Assembly (NCBI GenBank): GCA_002361095.1 | Contig: DERU01000203.1 | Span: 1,618-8,774, forward strand | Origin: Lachnospiraceae bacterium UBA3332 | GTDB taxonomy: Bacteria > Bacillota > Clostridia > Lachnospirales > Lachnospiraceae | Direction of reading: 5' to 3' | DNA: 7,157 nucleotides | Shown: positions 5,397 through 7,157 of the stretch, piece by piece | How the letters are laid out: each line of letters opens with the position of its first letter | Position numbering within the stretch: position 1 is the stretch's first letter | Notes under the pieces: generated by a model | Told to the model about the DNA's origin: nothing | What the model saw: the letters and a program-made list of their open reading frames with translations, nothing else | The model's database searches: none | Program-made: the position numbers and the translations under genes

Positions 5397-6887
5397 CTAA
5401 TCCTTTGCCGGGTAATCGGGCAGCTTCTTTGCCGCCGCTGCCTTAAAGCCGCCGACCTCTTTGACTGCCTGCAAAATTGCGATGTTGGTTCCCGCGCCCG
5501 CCACACAGCCGCCGGGGCAGGCCATTCCTTCAATCAGACACCCGTTTTTCTTGCCCATCTTGGCAAGCATCAGCATCTTCTTACACTCCGCAAGGCTTTC
5601 CGCATGTTCGATGTGTACCGCAACATCCGGATAATACTCCTTGACACAGCTTTCAATCGCGCTGGCCACGCCTCCCGCCACACCGTATCCCCGGCCTGCG
5701 GCAGTGGCGTCCTCCACCGGCGTCTCGGATACCACCTTGGCCGGGTCAATCCCCCTGGCTTCAAACATGCCCGCCAGTTCTTCAAAGGTGATGACAAAAT
5801 CCACGTCGGAACGCACCGTCCGCCGGGAAGCCTCCAGTTTTTTGGAAGCGCACGGCCCGATAAATACCACGGAAGCATCCGGATGGTCCTGCTTGATCCT
5901 GCGCGCGGTAGCCACCATGGGGGTGAGCGCATTGGAAATCTTGTCGATGGTCTCCGGGAAAAATTTCTTGGCCAAAACCGACCAGGATGGACAGCAGGAG
6001 GTCAATAGGAACGGCAGCTTCCCCGTCGCCACTTCCTCCACATAATGCTCCGCCTCCGCCATCGCACCCATATCCGCACCGATGGCCGTCTCATAAACGT
6101 CCGCAAATCCCAATTCCTTTAACGCCGTCTTCAATTTTCCCGGCGTCACCTGCGGGCCAAACTGTCCCACAAAAGCAGGCGCCACCTGGGCAATAATCTT
6201 CCTGCCGGACTGTATCGCCCGGATCAGCTGGAAAATCTGGGACTTGTCCGCTATCGCCCCAAAAGGACAGCTTACCATACACTGTCCGCAGGAAACGCAT
6301 TTTTCACTGTTGATCACCGCCCTGCCCGAAGCGTCGCTCTCGATGGCCCCGACACCGCAGGCGCTGCTGCAGGGGCGCTGCTGGTGGGAAATCGCGTCAT
6401 AAGGGCAAATGGCTTTGCACTTCCCGCACCGGATGCATTTCTCCTGGTCAATGCAGGACTTTCCGTCCACCATACGGATCGCCCCCCTGGGACATACTTC
6501 CTGACAGGGATGCGCGACACAGCCCATGCAGCGGTTCGTCACCTTATACTCATTTACGGGACAAGCGTTGCAGGCGGAAGGAATTACCTGCATCAGAGGC
6601 GGCTCATAGTACTTCTCATCTATATTGCTCTCCATCAGTCCCTGGGTCAGATGTACCGGCACATTCTCCGGCCGCAGGGAAAGCCCCATGGCCAGCCGCA
6701 GCTGCTCCCTGACAATCGAACGTTCCCGGTAAATGCTCTCCCGATAAACCGGTTCCTCCTGATTTACAATTTTGTAAGGCAGAGCCTCCATATCGTCGAT
6801 TAAGTTTTCCGAATAAAGCGCAAGATTGGCAATCTCTTTAAAAATCTTGCGCCGTATCTGTCTGACCGGTGTGTCAATCCCTCTCAT
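5397..6887 (-). CDS. Monomeric [FeFe] hydrogenase with N-terminal 4Fe-4S clusters (group B-like)
   Basis: A cytoplasmic iron hydrogenase that couples oxidation of reduced ferredoxin to proton reduction (or the reverse). In the 496-residue protein the H-cluster motifs are TSCCPSW (296-302), GPCASKK (344-350) and EGMACPGGC (453-461), giving ligands Cys299, Cys346, Cys457 and Cys461. The N-terminal half is Cys-rich: CNACP (106-110), CMGCVAHPCQEVCP (120-133), CIRCGKCKAICP (151-162), CSSAC (173-177) and CVSCGQCMVSCP (197-208), enough for at least three 4Fe-4S clusters. It ends soon after the third H-cluster motif, without an extra C-terminal domain. I chose ATG at 6885-6887: GGGAGG lies 11 nt upstream, and the promoter at 6937-6964 lies inside the longer open frame that reaches 7025. 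It is first in the probable operon with gltX and the helicase. The maturases HydE, HydF and HydG are not in the window. The group B assignment rests on the GPC motif and cluster layout and is moderate. Confidence 0.92.
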   Translation of the reverse strand: MRGIDTPVRQIRRKIFKEIANLALYSENLIDDMEALPYKIVNQEEPVYRESIYRERSIVREQLRLAMGLSLRPENVPVHLTQGLMESNIDEKYYEPPLMQVIPSACNACPVNEYKVTNRCMGCVAHPCQEVCPRGAIRMVDGKSCIDQEKCIRCGKCKAICPYDAISHQQRPCSSACGVGAIESDASGRAVINSEKCVSCGQCMVSCPFGAIADKSQIFQLIRAIQSGRKIIAQVAPAFVGQFGPQVTPGKLKTALKELGFADVYETAIGADMGAMAEAEHYVEEVATGKLPFLLTSCCPSWSVLAKKFFPETIDKISNALTPMVATARRIKQDHPDASVVFIGPCASKKLEASRRTVRSDVDFVITFEELAGMFEARGIDPAKVVSETPVEDATAAGRGYGVAGGVASAIESCVKEYYPDVAVHIEHAESLAECKKMLMLAKMGKKNGCLIEGMACPGGCVAGAGTNIAILQAVKEVGGFKAAAAKKLPDYPAKD

Positions 6888-6936
6888 ATAACGCCATACC
6901 TCCCGTCCCGGTACCTGTCTCGTTGCCACTACCCTA

Positions 6937-6964
6937 TTTTTACACAAACTTCCGGCAAAGTCAA
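6937..6964 (-). promoter_or_regulatory. Promoter of the hydrogenase-gltX-helicase operon
   Basis: On the minus strand TTGACT (6964-6959) is a five-of-six -35 match. It is followed after 16 nt by TAAAAA (6942-6937), a four-of-six -10. Transcription would start near 6930, about 43 nt before the ATG at 6887, and the GGGAGG at 6904-6899 falls in this leader. The -10 is weak, so the exact hexamer could be shifted by a base. Confidence 0.5.
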
Positions 6965-7157
6965 CAACCCTGTAAAAAGCAAATAGCGGGTAACAGTCCA
7001 GCCCCCAATGGCAGCAGCGGTTCAAGGCGGGGGGCAGTCTCAGGGGATCCGCAGGGCATGGGCAGCCTCTAAATGGCGGGCACAGGAACGCACGGTCGTT
7101 TCAGGATGCCGGATCCCGGACGGGAAATTCCGTCAAAATGTATCCTGTCCCTAAACG
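6965..7157. other. Unassigned region at the right edge
   Basis: I find no gene I can support here. Short frames are open to the edge on both strands (for example a minus-strand frame ending in TGA at 7101-7103 and another ending further left), so the 3' end of an upstream minus-strand gene could be present. None has a recognisable protein pattern. A small GACGG/CCGTC inverted repeat occurs near 7118-7133 without a T tract. Confidence 0.3.

Noticed and set aside
3590..5446. A 618-codon open frame on the plus strand opposite the helicase 5' end and gltX
   Set aside because: It is antisense to two secure genes and its composition is not protein-like (His/Leu/Arg-rich, no motifs). The long open run follows from the codon usage of gltX.
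6888..7025. An N-terminal extension of 46 residues for the hydrogenase
   Set aside because: The region contains the probable -35/-10 promoter and gives a sequence with no family resemblance. The ATG at 6885-6887 with GGGAGG upstream gives a sensible N-terminus.
7110..7157. A possible third copy of the repeat end at the right edge (minus strand TTTTGACGG, then TTTCC and CCGG)
   Set aside because: The resemblance to the GTGTTTGA...TTTCCGCCGG end needs several gaps and mismatches, so it is not distinguishable from chance by eye.

Overview
The window looks like ordinary chromosome from a strict anaerobe of the Clostridia, most likely a Lachnospiraceae-type gut bacterium (inference). The reasons are a monomeric [FeFe] hydrogenase, a free-standing DUF1292 protein, a GlgX/pullulanase-type GH13 protein, and strong AGGAGG-like ribosome binding sites with GTG and TTG starts. 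No phage, transposase, tRNA, rRNA or CRISPR array is visible.

Layout. Positions 1-1184 (minus) hold the N-terminal 394 codons of a glycogen-debranching-like GH13 protein that runs off the left edge. All four catalytic signature regions of the family appear to have lost their key residues, so it is probably a pseudoenzyme. Positions 1185-1428 are a divergent intergenic region with a promoter for each direction. Positions 1429-1758 (plus) encode a very acidic 109-residue DUF1292 protein. Positions 1768-1919 are an ungapped, imperfect palindrome of about 152 bp between two convergent genes. Then, all on the minus strand and transcribed from right to left, come an [FeFe] hydrogenase (6887 to 5397), glutamyl-tRNA synthetase gltX (5311 to 3854) and a UvrD/PcrA-type helicase (3834 to 1912). 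A promoter lies at about 6937-6964. Gaps of 85 and 19 nt and the absence of an obvious terminator or internal promoter suggest one operon. Positions 6965-7157 contain nothing I can assign.

The most interesting signals are the degenerate GH13 protein and a dispersed palindromic repeat. The end of the 152-bp palindrome recurs (26 of 30 bases identical to one arm) in the hydrogenase-gltX gap, starting 3 nt after the hydrogenase stop codon. Its ends therefore sit at the 3' ends of three different genes here, and at the helicase the repeat end supplies the stop codon. In the plus-strand transcript of the large copy, 52 of 60 arm positions can pair, and 8 of the 9 transition differences between arms are G-U compatible. 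This suggests a maintained RNA hairpin, possibly a terminator or mRNA 3'-end element. I do not recognise it as a named repeat family.

The genes do not form one pathway. The hydrogenase handles fermentative electron disposal, gltX is housekeeping translation, the helicase acts in DNA repair or replication, and the GH13-like protein probably relates to storage or dietary alpha-glucan.
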